Positions 36,069-45,053 of a stretch of 52,959 bases of DNA are shown piece after piece. The notes beneath the pieces were generated by a model, which was not told where the DNA came from, searched no databases, and saw only the letters and a program-made list of their open reading frames with translations. The stretch is from SAR324 cluster bacterium. Lineage in GTDB: Bacteria > SAR324 > XYD2-FULL-50-16 > JAERRU01. The stretch is taken from positions 1 through 52,959 of the forward strand of contig JAERRU010000024.1 of assembly GCA_016735295.1 (NCBI GenBank). The letters are read 5' to 3'. A program made the translations under genes and the position numbers. Numbering within the stretch: the first letter of the stretch is position 1; every line of letters begins with the position of its first letter.

Positions 36069-37502
36069 ATGAATAATATTAAATCAGCTAAACGACCTGA
36101 ATATGACCAACTTTTGGTAGAAATAACCGATTATATTTTAGATAAGAACGCCACCAACAGCAAGGAAGCTAAAGATATTGCTCACTACTGTTTAATGGAT
36201 TCTTTAGGTTGCGGGTTATTGGCCTTAAGCTTTCCCGAGTGCCGCAAGTTACTGGGGCCAGTAGTGCCTGGAGCCAGTTTGTCCGGCGGAGTTAGAGTTA
36301 TGGGGACAGATTTTGAGTTAGACCCGGTAAGAGGGGCTTACAACATTGGCTTGATGATTAGGTGGTTAGATTTTAATGATACTTGGCTAGCGGAGGAATG
36401 GGGGCACCCGTCCGATAATTTAGGGGGAATCTTAGCAGTGGCAGATTATTTGAGCCGCAAAGATGGAGGAATAAACGTGGATTTTGTGTTGGATGCCATG
36501 ATTAAAGCACATGAGATACAAGGAGTGCTCGCCTTGCATAATTCATTTAACCGAGTGGGGCTGGATCATGTCTTATTGGTTAGGGTGGCCACTGCGGGAG
36601 TTGTTTGTGCTATGATGGGAGGAGGCCGTGAGCATATTTTATCGGCTTTATCTAACGCTTGGGTAGACGGGTCATCACTACGAACCTATCGCCACGCTCC
36701 CAACGCTGGCTCAAGAAAAAGCTGGGCCGCAGGAGACGCAACTAGCCGGGGAGTGTTCTTGGCTTTGACCGCTTTAAGCGGAGAGATGGGCTATCCTTCC
36801 GCTCTTACCGCTAAGACTTGGGGGTTTCAAGATGTATCATTTGCGGGCAAGGAGATAAAGTTAGCGCGAAAATTTGGTACTTACGTAATGGAAAATATTT
36901 TATTCAAAATTTCTTTTCCTGCTGAGTTCCACGCCCAAACAGCAGTGGAATGTGCGATAAAACTTCATCCTGAGGTAGTGGGTAAAATATCACAAATAGA
37001 TAAGATAGTAATAGAATCACAAGAATCGGCGATAAGAATAATTGATAAGGTTGGCCCACTTAATAACCCTGCGGATCGAGATCATTGCTTACAATATATG
37101 GTGGCAGTGGGTTTGCTAAAGGGGCAATTAATTGCTGAAGATTATAGTGATGAAAGTGCGAAGGATACGCAGATAGATTTTCTTAGAGAAAAAATGGAAG
37201 TCTTTGAAAGTAAACGAATGACAGAAGAATACTTGCACCCAGATAAACGCTCAATTGGCAACGGAATACAGATATTTTTTAAAGATGGCTCTCACACCGA
37301 AAAGATAGTAATTGATTATCCTGTAGGGCATAAGTTTCGCCGAGCGGAGGGAATACCTCTTTTGGAGGAAAAGTTTAAACATAATTTAGCAAAGGTATTT
37401 CCTGCACAAAAATGTGAGCAGATACTGGATTTATTTTCTGATAAAAATAAATTAAAAAATCATGAAGTTTTAGAGTTTAATGATTTATTTTGGCTGGGAT
37501 AA
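36069..37502 (+). CDS. prpD: 2-methylcitrate dehydratase family protein (PrpD/MmgE)
   Basis: PrpD dehydrates 2-methylcitrate in the propionate pathway and can also act on citrate. Family segments are [77 protein letters not shown]-type sequence, [13 protein letters not shown] and [14 protein letters not shown]. Complete at 477 aa. No prpB or prpC lies next to it, so it may serve methylcitrate made elsewhere in the genome or help aconitase. Monocistronic, just downstream of parS. Confidence 0.93.
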   Translation: MNNIKSAKRPEYDQLLVEITDYILDKNATNSKEAKDIAHYCLMDSLGCGLLALSFPECRKLLGPVVPGASLSGGVRVMGTDFELDPVRGAYNIGLMIRWLDFNDTWLAEEWGHPSDNLGGILAVADYLSRKDGGINVDFVLDAMIKAHEIQGVLALHNSFNRVGLDHVLLVRVATAGVVCAMMGGGREHILSALSNAWVDGSSLRTYRHAPNAGSRKSWAAGDATSRGVFLALTALSGEMGYPSALTAKTWGFQDVSFAGKEIKLARKFGTYVMENILFKISFPAEFHAQTAVECAIKLHPEVVGKISQIDKIVIESQESAIRIIDKVGPLNNPADRDHCLQYMVAVGLLKGQLIAEDYSDESAKDTQIDFLREKMEVFESKRMTEEYLHPDKRSIGNGIQIFFKDGSHTEKIVIDYPVGHKFRRAEGIPLLEEKFKHNLAKVFPAQKCEQILDLFSDKNKLKNHEVLEFNDLFWLG

Positions 37503-37523
37503 TTCTTTCTAGGTATATGATTT

Positions 37524-37542
37524 TATTAGAATCCTTCTAATA
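37524..37542. promoter_or_regulatory. Irr-box-like palindrome before the metal transporter operon
   Basis: TATTAGAATCCTTCTAATA has perfect 8-bp arms with a 3-bp centre. The core TTAGAA-N3-TTCTAA matches my memory of the iron control element bound by the Fur-family regulator Irr in alphaproteobacteria. It lies 120 bp before the binding-protein gene and 22 bp after prpD. No T-run follows, so it is not a typical terminator. Confidence 0.45.
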
Positions 37543-37661
37543 GGATGGCACAAGGTTAATAATATTTAAATTAATTAGTAGTATTTTTGTGCTAATTGTG
37601 TTAACTAGTATTTTTAACGTTCAAGAAAGATAATAACAGTAAATCAGTAAATAAAAAAACG

Positions 37662-38600
37662 ATGAGTGAGAAATTTAGTAAATTATTATTATGGGCAATA
37701 GCATTATCAAGTGGCTTAATTTTGATTTATCCATCTAATGCGGTAGGGAAAAAGTTTAAAGTAGTAACCACCTTTACTGTACTGGCCGATATTGCCAAAA
37801 ACGTAGCTGGAGACGCTGCGATTGTGGAATCTATTGCTAAAGCTGGGTCAGAAATCCATAACTATCAACCAACCCCACACGATATTATAAAAACACAAGG
37901 GGCAGATTTAGTTTTGTGGAACGGGCTGGATTTAGAAAATTGGTTTGAGAAATTTTTTCAAGACATAGAAGATGTGCCAGTAGAGGTAATGACTAAGGGA
38001 ATAGTGCCTATTTCAATTTTTGACGGCCCTTATAAAGGATATCCCAACCCTCACGCTTGGATGTCTATTGAAAATGGATTGATTTATATAGATAATGTTT
38101 ATGAAGCCCTTAAGAAGTATGATCCCGAAAATGCGATGATTTATAAAAGAAATGCGGAAGATTATGCAGAGCAGTTATTAGATCTAAAAATTAATTTAAT
38201 AGAAAAACTATCTATTATCCCTAAAGATAAGCGATTTTTAGTGACCAGTGAAGGAGGTTTTAGCTACCTAGCTCGTGAACTTGATATGCAAGATATTTAT
38301 TTGTGGGCCACTAACGCAGATCAACAAGGTACTCCCCAACAAGTACGCAATGTGCTTAATCAAGTAAGAAAGCATAATATACCAGTGGTATTTAGTGAAA
38401 GCACTATTTCTGATAAACCAGCTAAACAATTAGCTCTTGAAGCTAATGTAGCTTATGGAGGAGTGCTATATGTAGAAACTTTAAGCGGAGAAACTGGGCA
38501 GGCCCCTACTTATTTAGATATGTTGGTAGTTACTACTAGCACTATCGCCGACGCATTCAAACAGGCATTAAGCATAGAAAAAAATAGTACTAAAAAATAA
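37662..38600 (+). CDS. sitA: Metal ABC transporter substrate-binding protein (SitA/TroA-like)
   Basis: Cluster A-I periplasmic binding protein for Mn, Zn or Fe. A signal peptide (about residues 1-29) precedes FKVVTTFTVLADIAKNVAG. Metal ligands are expected at His in AGSEIHNYQPTPHD, His in YPNPHAWMS, Glu in TSEGGFSYLA and an acidic residue in ATNADQQGTP. YLWATNADQQGTPQQV is closest to the manganese/iron (SitA, YfeA) subgroup rather than ZnuA. No His-rich loop is present, consistent with this. It leads sitABCD and has the Irr-like palindrome upstream. Confidence 0.92.
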   Translation: MSEKFSKLLLWAIALSSGLILIYPSNAVGKKFKVVTTFTVLADIAKNVAGDAAIVESIAKAGSEIHNYQPTPHDIIKTQGADLVLWNGLDLENWFEKFFQDIEDVPVEVMTKGIVPISIFDGPYKGYPNPHAWMSIENGLIYIDNVYEALKKYDPENAMIYKRNAEDYAEQLLDLKINLIEKLSIIPKDKRFLVTSEGGFSYLARELDMQDIYLWATNADQQGTPQQVRNVLNQVRKHNIPVVFSESTISDKPAKQLALEANVAYGGVLYVETLSGETGQAPTYLDMLVVTTSTIADAFKQALSIEKNSTKK

Positions 38601-38604
38601 TAAA

Positions 38605-39498
38605 ATGGATAATACCAAAAAAAACATAGAAATAGCCGATCTATCCGTAATTTACCCTAATGGATATGCAGCTCTTAAATCTGTTGATGTGACTTTGCAA
38701 ACACATAAGGTCTACGGCTTGGTCGGCGCTAATGGGGCGGGCAAATCAACTTTATTTAAGGCAATAATGGGCTTAATTAAGCCTAGCAAGGGGCATATTT
38801 CTATTTTTGGGAAAAGCGTTAAAGATGCTCTCCGGCAAAATTTGATTTCTTATGTCCCACAAACCGAAGAGGTTAATTGGAATTTTCCTGTATTAGTGCA
38901 AGACGTAATTATGATGGGCAGATACAGGCAAATGGGATTTTTGAGGAGACCGAGCAAGCGAGACCACCAGATAGTTGATGATGTGTTGTCGTTAATTAAG
39001 ATGAGTGAATTCAAAAAACGCCAAATCGGAGAATTGAGCGGCGGACAAAAAAAGCGAGTATTTGTAGCGAGAGCCTTAGCCCAAGGAGGAGAAATTATTT
39101 TGTTAGATGAGCCCTTTAGTGGCATAGATATAAAAACAGAAGAAGAATTAATCATACTCTTTAAGTCTTTATCAAAAGAGGGAAAATTAATTTTAACATC
39201 AACTCATAATTTAGGCAGCGTGCCCCGATTTTGTGATGAAGTTATTTTAATAAACAAAACCATTTTATGCCATGGAGAGGTAGAAGATGTTTTCACAACT
39301 AAAAATTTGGCTAAGGCGTTTGGGGGATTTTTGCGACACCACACCCTTTTAGGTGGTGATTTACACAAAGATGAAGATAAAAGAGGCCTTACCGTGATGA
39401 GCGATGATGAAAGACCATTAGTCTTTTATGGTAACGCGAAAGGCGGGCAAAAGATAATTAATAAAGATAAAAAACAAAAAATAGAAACAAAAAAATAA
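38605..39498 (+). CDS. sitB: Metal ABC transporter ATP-binding protein (SitB-like)
   Basis: ATPase of the Mn/Fe importer. Walker A GANGAGKST, Q-loop SYVPQTEEVNWNFPVLVQDVIMMG (typical of SitB/YfeB), signature LSGGQKKRVFVARALAQ, and Walker B IILLDEPFSGID. About 50 extra C-terminal residues (from LGGDLHKDEDKRG) end in a Lys-rich stretch and are not part of the fold. It starts 4 bp after sitA and ends directly before the ATG of sitC. Confidence 0.94.
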   Translation: MDNTKKNIEIADLSVIYPNGYAALKSVDVTLQTHKVYGLVGANGAGKSTLFKAIMGLIKPSKGHISIFGKSVKDALRQNLISYVPQTEEVNWNFPVLVQDVIMMGRYRQMGFLRRPSKRDHQIVDDVLSLIKMSEFKKRQIGELSGGQKKRVFVARALAQGGEIILLDEPFSGIDIKTEEELIILFKSLSKEGKLILTSTHNLGSVPRFCDEVILINKTILCHGEVEDVFTTKNLAKAFGGFLRHHTLLGGDLHKDEDKRGLTVMSDDERPLVFYGNAKGGQKIINKDKKQKIETKK

Positions 39499-40344
39499 AT
39501 GATTAATTTATTATTAGAGCCATTCACCTATCTTTATATGCAAAAAGCGATAGCTATTTGTGCTGTGGTAGGCGGTTTGTGTGCTTTTTTATCAAGCTAT
39601 TTAATGCTTAAGGGTTGGTCATTGATGGGCGATGCATTGGCCCATGCGGTGGTGCCGGGGGTGGCATTATCTCATATATTCAAGGTTCCTTATGTGGTGG
39701 GGGCATTTTTCCCGGGGATGTTGGCGGTGGGGGGCATGGCTTTTTTGAAGCAAAAAACTAAATTATCAGAAGATGCCACGATAGGCCTAGTGTTTACCGC
39801 GTTTTTAGCTAGTGGGCTTTTGTTGATTTCCCTTAATCCAGTTGAGGTAGATTTAGCGACTATAGTTTTGGGTAATATTTTAGCAATTTCTGAGTATGAT
39901 ATTTGGCAGATGCTTTCCATATCTGCTATTTGTTTTATGGTGCTGGCCCTTAAATGGAAGGATTTTATGATTATATTTTTTGATGAAACTCACGCTAGGT
40001 CAATTGGTTTGCCGGTTACACTTTTACAGATAATATTTTTTACGATATTAAGTTTATCAATAGTGGCGGCACTACAAACAGTGGGAGCTTTTTTGGTGAT
40101 AGCGATGGTGATTACTCCTGGTGCTACGGCATATTTATTAACGGATCGATTTAGCAACTTAATTTTTATTTCGATAGGGTTAGGAGTATTTACAGGGGGG
40201 TTTGGCGTTTATTTAAGTTATTTTTTAGATATCCATTCAGGTGGTCTGGTGGTGGTTTTACAGACAACAATCTTTTTATCAGCATTTTTGTTCGCCCCTA
40301 AGCATGGATTTATAAAGACGAGATTGATTTCAGTGAAGGTATAA
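39499..40344 (+). CDS. sitC: Metal ABC transporter permease (SitC-like)
   Basis: Membrane subunit of the ABC-3 family with about eight helices. Family marks are LMLKGWSLMGDALAHAVVPGVALSH, TRPIVASSD-facing loop sequence KLSEDATIGLVFTAFLASG, and VGAFLVIAMVITPGATAYLLTD. 281 aa, complete. It is a homolog of the next gene, so the pore is a SitC/SitD heterodimer. Confidence 0.94.
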   Translation: MINLLLEPFTYLYMQKAIAICAVVGGLCAFLSSYLMLKGWSLMGDALAHAVVPGVALSHIFKVPYVVGAFFPGMLAVGGMAFLKQKTKLSEDATIGLVFTAFLASGLLLISLNPVEVDLATIVLGNILAISEYDIWQMLSISAICFMVLALKWKDFMIIFFDETHARSIGLPVTLLQIIFFTILSLSIVAALQTVGAFLVIAMVITPGATAYLLTDRFSNLIFISIGLGVFTGGFGVYLSYFLDIHSGGLVVVLQTTIFLSAFLFAPKHGFIKTRLISVKV

Positions 40345-40442
40345 GCGTAATAAAATAAAATAAAATTCTACAAGAGAAAAAGAGATTTAATATTTTTTAT
40401 GAGTGTATTTTATAAATTAAAATTAGTGAATATTAGATAGTT

Positions 40443-41288
40443 ATGGCAGTAATAGATTATTTTTTAGAACCACTAAGCTATGCATTTATGCAACGAGCGA
40501 TGTTGGTTTCGGTATTAATTGGGGTAGTTTGTGCGATATTTTCTTGCTTTCTGGTAGTCAAGCGGTGGTCTTTAATGGGAGACGCTGTGTCTCACGCAGT
40601 GCTACCTGGCATGGCGATAGCTTTGCTTATGAAGGTACCAATTGCGGTAGGGGCTTTTTTATCTGGCCTTTTTTGTGCTTTAACGACTGGCTATCTTAAG
40701 CAAAACAGCCGCATAAAAGAAGACGCCTTAATGGGAATAGTATTTTCTGGTATGTTTGCGGTAGGGCTTATAATGCTGACAAAGATAGAGACCAATGTTC
40801 ATTTACTGCATATTTTATTTGGTAACGTTTTAGGGATATCACAGCGAGATATTTGGGAAGTTGCCCTAATTTCGGGAGGTTGTGGGTTTGTTATGTTAAT
40901 AAAGAGGCGAGATTTTATGTTTTATTGTTTTGATCCTATTTACGCCACTGTGGTGGGATTATCTAATAAGAAGCATAATTTCGCTTTATTGAGCATGCTT
41001 GCTTTAACTATAGTCGCCGCGATGAAAGTGGCTGGCATTATATTGGTAATGGCTATGTTGATAACACCTGGCGCGACTGGTTTGTTGGTTAGCAAATCTT
41101 TTGATAAAATGATGTTAGTATCGGTTGGTACCTCAGTAATTTCTTGTTTGTTGGGGGTGATATTTAGCTTTCATTTTGATGCAGCCACCGCCCCTTTGAT
41201 TGTTTTGATGCAAATAGCCTTTTTTCTGGTATCGCTATTATCAATAAAGGCCATAGCCTATAAAAAAAGATTTCTTAGTTTGGCGTAG
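40443..41288 (+). CDS. sitD: Metal ABC transporter permease (SitD-like)
   Basis: Second ABC-3 permease. VVKRWSLMGDAVSHAVLPGMAIA, RIKEDALMGIVFSGMFAVGL and AGIILVMAMLITPGATGLLVS are conserved. 281 aa. A 98-bp AT-rich spacer separates it from sitC, longer than the other gaps of the operon. I see no clear promoter in it. Confidence 0.93.
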   Translation: MAVIDYFLEPLSYAFMQRAMLVSVLIGVVCAIFSCFLVVKRWSLMGDAVSHAVLPGMAIALLMKVPIAVGAFLSGLFCALTTGYLKQNSRIKEDALMGIVFSGMFAVGLIMLTKIETNVHLLHILFGNVLGISQRDIWEVALISGGCGFVMLIKRRDFMFYCFDPIYATVVGLSNKKHNFALLSMLALTIVAAMKVAGIILVMAMLITPGATGLLVSKSFDKMMLVSVGTSVISCLLGVIFSFHFDAATAPLIVLMQIAFFLVSLLSIKAIAYKKRFLSLA

Positions 41289-41351
41289 CGATAAAAAAGA
41301 TATATTATTATCTTAAAATCACGGTGATTAGGGGTGATGGTGCGTGATAGC

Positions 41352-42590
41352 CTAATAGATGGAATAAGAACGCACCGTGTGCTTAATAGAGCGTAAGGCT
41401 TCTTTGATCGCCAGGCGGGAGCTATTGCTTTTAACATCAGCATCGATCACCCCATATCCGATATCGTCGTGGGTTTGTAGGTACTGACCTAGGATATTTA
41501 CCTTTAAAGAGCTAAACACATCATTTATTTTAGTTAGCATGCCGGGCATATTCTTATGGATATGAATAAACCTCATGCAGTTTTTTATAGGGGGCACATT
41601 AAGCCTAGCAAAATTTACCGCGTCTATAGTAGAACCGCTCATCAAAAAATTAGCTAATTTATTAGCCACATCTTGCCCAATATCTACTTGAGCCTCTTCT
41701 GTGCTGCCCGCGATGTGCGGAGTTAAAATTACGTTAGGGGTGTTATTGAGTAAGCAATCAAAACTAATTTCTTTAGAATCAGGCTCAGCAGGAAAAACAT
41801 CAAGAGCAGCTCCAGCGATGTGCTTACTCTCCAAGGCTAAGGATAAATCATCAATTGAGACCACTGACCCACGCGATAAATTTATTAAATAGCTACCTTT
41901 TTTCATGATCGCCAATTCTTGACGGGTGATCATATTTTTAGTGGAATCATTATCAGGCACATGTAGGCTCACCACGTCACTAATTTTTAATAATTCTTTT
42001 AAGGATTTTAACGCTTTAGCATTACCTAAAGATAGTTGCCTTAAGGTGTCGTAATAAAAAACATTCATCCCTAAAGATTCGGCGATAGCTCCTAGCTGTT
42101 TGCCAATATGCCCATAGCCAACAATGCCTAAGGTTTTGCCCCTTATCTCATAGCAACCATTAGCCGATTTATCCCAAACGCCAGCTAAAATAGCGAGATG
42201 TTTAACGCTAATTTGTCTAAATAATGAAATTATATGGCAAATAGCTAGCTCGGCAACGCTGCGAGTATTAGAATAAGGAGCATTAAAAACTGGAACGCCT
42301 AATTCTCTAGCGGCCACAAGATCAACTTGGTTTGTGCCGATACAAAAACAACCGATAGTTGAAAATTTGTTAGCAGCATTTAGCACTTCACCGCTTAGAT
42401 GCGTGCGAGATCTGATGCCTAGCACGTGATAATCTTTAATGATGATTTTTAATTCTTTATTAGAATAGCTTCCTTTGTGTTGGGTAATTTTATTTATACC
42501 ATAGCTTTTAAGCGTATCGATCGCTGAAGGGGCGATATTTTCCAACAACAACACTTTAATTTTAGATAAACTTTTTAAAACGGGAAGCAT
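41352..42590 (-). CDS. serA: D-3-phosphoglycerate dehydrogenase (E. coli-type, ACT domain)
   Basis: First step of serine biosynthesis. The 412-aa chain has the split substrate domain, an NAD domain (GIVGYGHIGKQLG), catalytic Arg in LSRGSVVSIDDL, Glu in the AALDVFPAEP segment and His in LTPHIAGSTEEAQ, then a C-terminal ACT domain (MRFIHIHKNMPGMLTKIND). FCIGTNQVDLVAARELGVPVFNAP-type sequence and the roughly 410-aa layout match the serine-inhibited E. coli enzyme, not the long form common in alphaproteobacteria. It converges on sitD across a 63-bp spacer with weak inverted repeats. Confidence 0.93.
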   Translation of the reverse strand: MLPVLKSLSKIKVLLLENIAPSAIDTLKSYGINKITQHKGSYSNKELKIIIKDYHVLGIRSRTHLSGEVLNAANKFSTIGCFCIGTNQVDLVAARELGVPVFNAPYSNTRSVAELAICHIISLFRQISVKHLAILAGVWDKSANGCYEIRGKTLGIVGYGHIGKQLGAIAESLGMNVFYYDTLRQLSLGNAKALKSLKELLKISDVVSLHVPDNDSTKNMITRQELAIMKKGSYLINLSRGSVVSIDDLSLALESKHIAGAALDVFPAEPDSKEISFDCLLNNTPNVILTPHIAGSTEEAQVDIGQDVANKLANFLMSGSTIDAVNFARLNVPPIKNCMRFIHIHKNMPGMLTKINDVFSSLKVNILGQYLQTHDDIGYGVIDADVKSNSSRLAIKEALRSIKHTVRSYSIY

Positions 42591-42852
42591 TTATATTTAG
42601 TATTTATGTTAGGTGGTTAAAACATTCGATATGTCAAAAAATAGTATGGCGAAAGAAAGGTAAAAATCTATAAGAAACACATAAAAAAGCAAATAAAAAC
42701 AATTATTTTCTTATATATCTCATCTAAAATAACTACAATATAACGCAAAAGTGGTTGACTTTCCTATAAAAATCAAGGAATTTCTTAAGAGAGAGGTTTT
42801 TGTTAGGAAGCGTCAATAAGGGAAAGTTGAATCATTTAACCAGGCAATTAAC
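42591..42852. promoter_or_regulatory. Divergent promoter region between serA and the BMP gene
   Basis: 262-bp AT-rich spacer between divergent genes. A TTGACT hexamer occurs at 42755-42760 on the plus strand, but the sequence 16-18 bp later is a poor -10. I see no tandem repeat, RNA gene or operator. Confidence 0.35.
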
Positions 42853-43875
42853 ATGATAGGCATGAAAAAGATATTTATATTGAGTATTTTCTTGATGAGT
42901 GCAGGAATAGTAAATTCTCAAACAAAGGTGGCGTTAGTTTTTGATGCCGGCGGAAAAAATGACCGTAGTTTCAACCAAGCAGCGTGGGAAGGAGCAAAAC
43001 AAGCTGAAAAGAGCTTTGGTATAATTTTAAAAGATGTTGAACCACCTGATAGCTCGGCAGTACAAGAAGCTATCCGCAACTTTGCTAGCCAAGGTTTTGA
43101 TCTTATAATTGGGGTTGGTTTTGCCAACGCTCCAGCGATTAAAACAGTAGCTAAAGAATTTCCTAAAATAAGCTTTGCTATAGTAGATAGCCGAGTGGAT
43201 TTGCCTAACGTGGCATCATTGGAATTTAAAGAGCAAGAAGGGTCTTTCTTAGTAGGCGTGATCGCGGGCATGACCAGCTATAACGTAAAGGGAAAAAAGG
43301 CCGTTGGCTTTATTGGAGGAATGGACATACCATTAATTCATAAATTTGAAGTGGGCTTCACGCAAGGAGTTAAAGCGGTTAATTCTGATATTAAAGTATT
43401 AGTTAATTATGTGGGTAACACCCCAGCGGCGTGGAATGACCCAGCAAAGGGTAAAGAAATTAGCAATGCTCAAATAGCTAAAGGGGCTACTGTTATATAT
43501 TCAGCTGCTGGTGGCTCGGGCGGAGGCATGTTTGATGCTATTAAGAATAAAAATGGCAAAAAAGACTGTGCAAGCATGAAAGAATCTTGTGTTTATGCTA
43601 TTGGAGTTGATTCTAATCAAAATTATATAGTGCCAGGTCAAGTTTTGACTTCTATGCTAAAGCGAGTAGACGTAGCTGTTTATAACACTATCAGACAAAT
43701 GAATTCTGGCTCATTCAAAGGCGGGAGCTATGTATTTGGTCTTTCTTCTAATGGGGTTGGTTATGCGCTAGATAAGTATAATAAATCTTTGATTAGTGAT
43801 GATACGATTGCTAAGGTCGCTCAATATAGGAAAAAGATTATCGCTAAAACGCTAAAAGTTGACTCGACTAGGTAA
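42853..43875 (+). CDS. BMP-family (PnrA/Med-like) nucleoside-binding protein
   Basis: Periplasmic binding protein of the basic membrane protein family, which feeds nucleosides to an ABC importer. A signal peptide (about residues 4-22, no lipobox Cys) is followed by TKVALVFDAGGKNDRSFNQAAWEGA, then GFANAPAIKTVAKEFPKISFAIVDS, EQEGSFLVGVIAGM, VGFIGGMDIPLIHKFEVGF and SAAGGSGGGMFDAIK, all typical. Two ATGs are possible (42853 and 42862). The partner ATPase and permeases are not in the window. Confidence 0.9.
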   Translation: MIGMKKIFILSIFLMSAGIVNSQTKVALVFDAGGKNDRSFNQAAWEGAKQAEKSFGIILKDVEPPDSSAVQEAIRNFASQGFDLIIGVGFANAPAIKTVAKEFPKISFAIVDSRVDLPNVASLEFKEQEGSFLVGVIAGMTSYNVKGKKAVGFIGGMDIPLIHKFEVGFTQGVKAVNSDIKVLVNYVGNTPAAWNDPAKGKEISNAQIAKGATVIYSAAGGSGGGMFDAIKNKNGKKDCASMKESCVYAIGVDSNQNYIVPGQVLTSMLKRVDVAVYNTIRQMNSGSFKGGSYVFGLSSNGVGYALDKYNKSLISDDTIAKVAQYRKKIIAKTLKVDSTR

Positions 43876-43959
43876 GTTAATTTAGCTATATAATCATAGA
43901 GCCAGATTAAGACTAAAAACAATAATAATAAACAATATGCTAGCGGATGTTTTTATAAG

Positions 43960-44577
43960 ATGAAATGTTGTGAACGTCCGTTAGTAGTTGATTTAGACCG
44001 CACTCTTATTACAGAAGATAGCTTTTGGAGCGATACAAAATTTTTAATTAAGCACCAAGCACTAGGTTTTTGTTATGAGGGGATAAAGATATTATTTTTT
44101 CATAAAGGCAAGGGGCGTTGGCCCTTCTTAAAATCACGAGTTGCTTTTTTAAGTGGAGAAATAGATTATAAGATAAATCCTGAGTTTTTTAAATTTTTGC
44201 AAAGCGAGCATAAGCAACGAAAGTGCTGGTTATTCACAGGATCGGCGGCGCAAAATGCATTCTACATTTCTCAAAAACATCAATATTTCAGTAAAATTCT
44301 AGCCAGCACTAATAAAACAATCATGAGCGCTAGCCAAAAGCTCATTTGGCTTAGGGAGAATAAAATTAATGAATTTGATTATGCGGGCGACAAGCTGGGA
44401 GATTTTATAATTTTCAAAAAATCGGCTATCTGTTATGTGGTTAATCCTAGTCTAGCATTATTGCTTAGGTTGTTATTAGCAAGTAAATTTAAGATAAAGT
44501 TTTTTGATGTGGCAATAAATCTAAAGTGGCTATCTCATTTGGTGATCAGGCGGCACAGCAAAATTAAGGAGCATTAA
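43960..44577 (+). CDS. HAD-superfamily phosphatase (UbiA-associated HAD type)
   Basis: The motifs of a HAD hydrolase are present: motif I VVDLDRTL (DxDxT), motif II Ser in LFTGSAAQ, a basic residue in the middle, and motif IV YAGDKLGD. LVVDLDRTLITEDSFW resembles the HAD domain that in some proteobacteria is fused in front of a UbiA prenyltransferase; here the membrane part is missing and the 205-aa protein ends in a short hydrophobic and basic tail. The substrate is unknown. Its stop overlaps the convergent folA stop by 4 bp. Confidence 0.75.
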   Translation: MKCCERPLVVDLDRTLITEDSFWSDTKFLIKHQALGFCYEGIKILFFHKGKGRWPFLKSRVAFLSGEIDYKINPEFFKFLQSEHKQRKCWLFTGSAAQNAFYISQKHQYFSKILASTNKTIMSASQKLIWLRENKINEFDYAGDKLGDFIIFKKSAICYVVNPSLALLLRLLLASKFKIKFFDVAINLKWLSHLVIRRHSKIKEH

Positions 44578-45053
44578 TCTTTTTTTCGGGTAAGTATTTT
44601 AAATACATACTTAGGCACAGAGTCAATTTTTTTTTCTTCTTGAAGATCAAAACGAGTAGTGTCGATTTCAGAAAAAAAGCGGTCGACATCAAATTTATCT
44701 TGCACCTCACTTATATAAAGTTTTTTTACCCAAGGCAAAAAAATTCGATAAATGCTAGCACCACCAATTACCAATAATTCTTGGTCACTATCATCATAGG
44801 TTTCTATTATTTGTTGGCAGTCATTAATCACTTTTACCCCTGGTAAAGAGTAATCTTTTTGCCTAGTCAAAACAATGTTAGTCCTGTCAGGTAGTGGTTT
44901 TCCGATGGATTGATAGGTTTTATTGCCCATTAATATTGCTTTACCTAAAGTAATTTTTTTAAATCTTTTTAGGTCATCGGGGATGTGCCACGGCAACTTA
45001 TTTTTATAACCTATCCCGCGCTCTAAATCATGAGCTACTATAAGTGAAATCAT
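44574..45053 (-). CDS. folA: Dihydrofolate reductase
   Basis: Reduces dihydrofolate with NADPH. The N-terminus MISLIVAHDLERGIGYKNKLPWHIPDDLKRFK includes the conserved Trp and Asp of the active site. GKAILMGNKTYQSIGKPLPDR, NIVLTRQ and VIGGASIYRIFLP complete the family motifs. 159 aa, normal length. The start overlaps the acnA stop (TAATG), so it is coupled to aconitase. Confidence 0.96.
   Translation of the reverse strand: MISLIVAHDLERGIGYKNKLPWHIPDDLKRFKKITLGKAILMGNKTYQSIGKPLPDRTNIVLTRQKDYSLPGVKVINDCQQIIETYDDSDQELLVIGGASIYRIFLPWVKKLYISEVQDKFDVDRFFSEIDTTRFDLQEEKKIDSVPKYVFKILTRKKD

Noticed and set aside
41289-41351. Bidirectional terminator between sitD and serA
   Set aside because: Several 6-bp inverted repeats exist, but none is GC-rich or followed by a T-run.
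42918-43271. Minus-strand frame of 117 codons
   Set aside because: Antisense shadow of the BMP-family gene.
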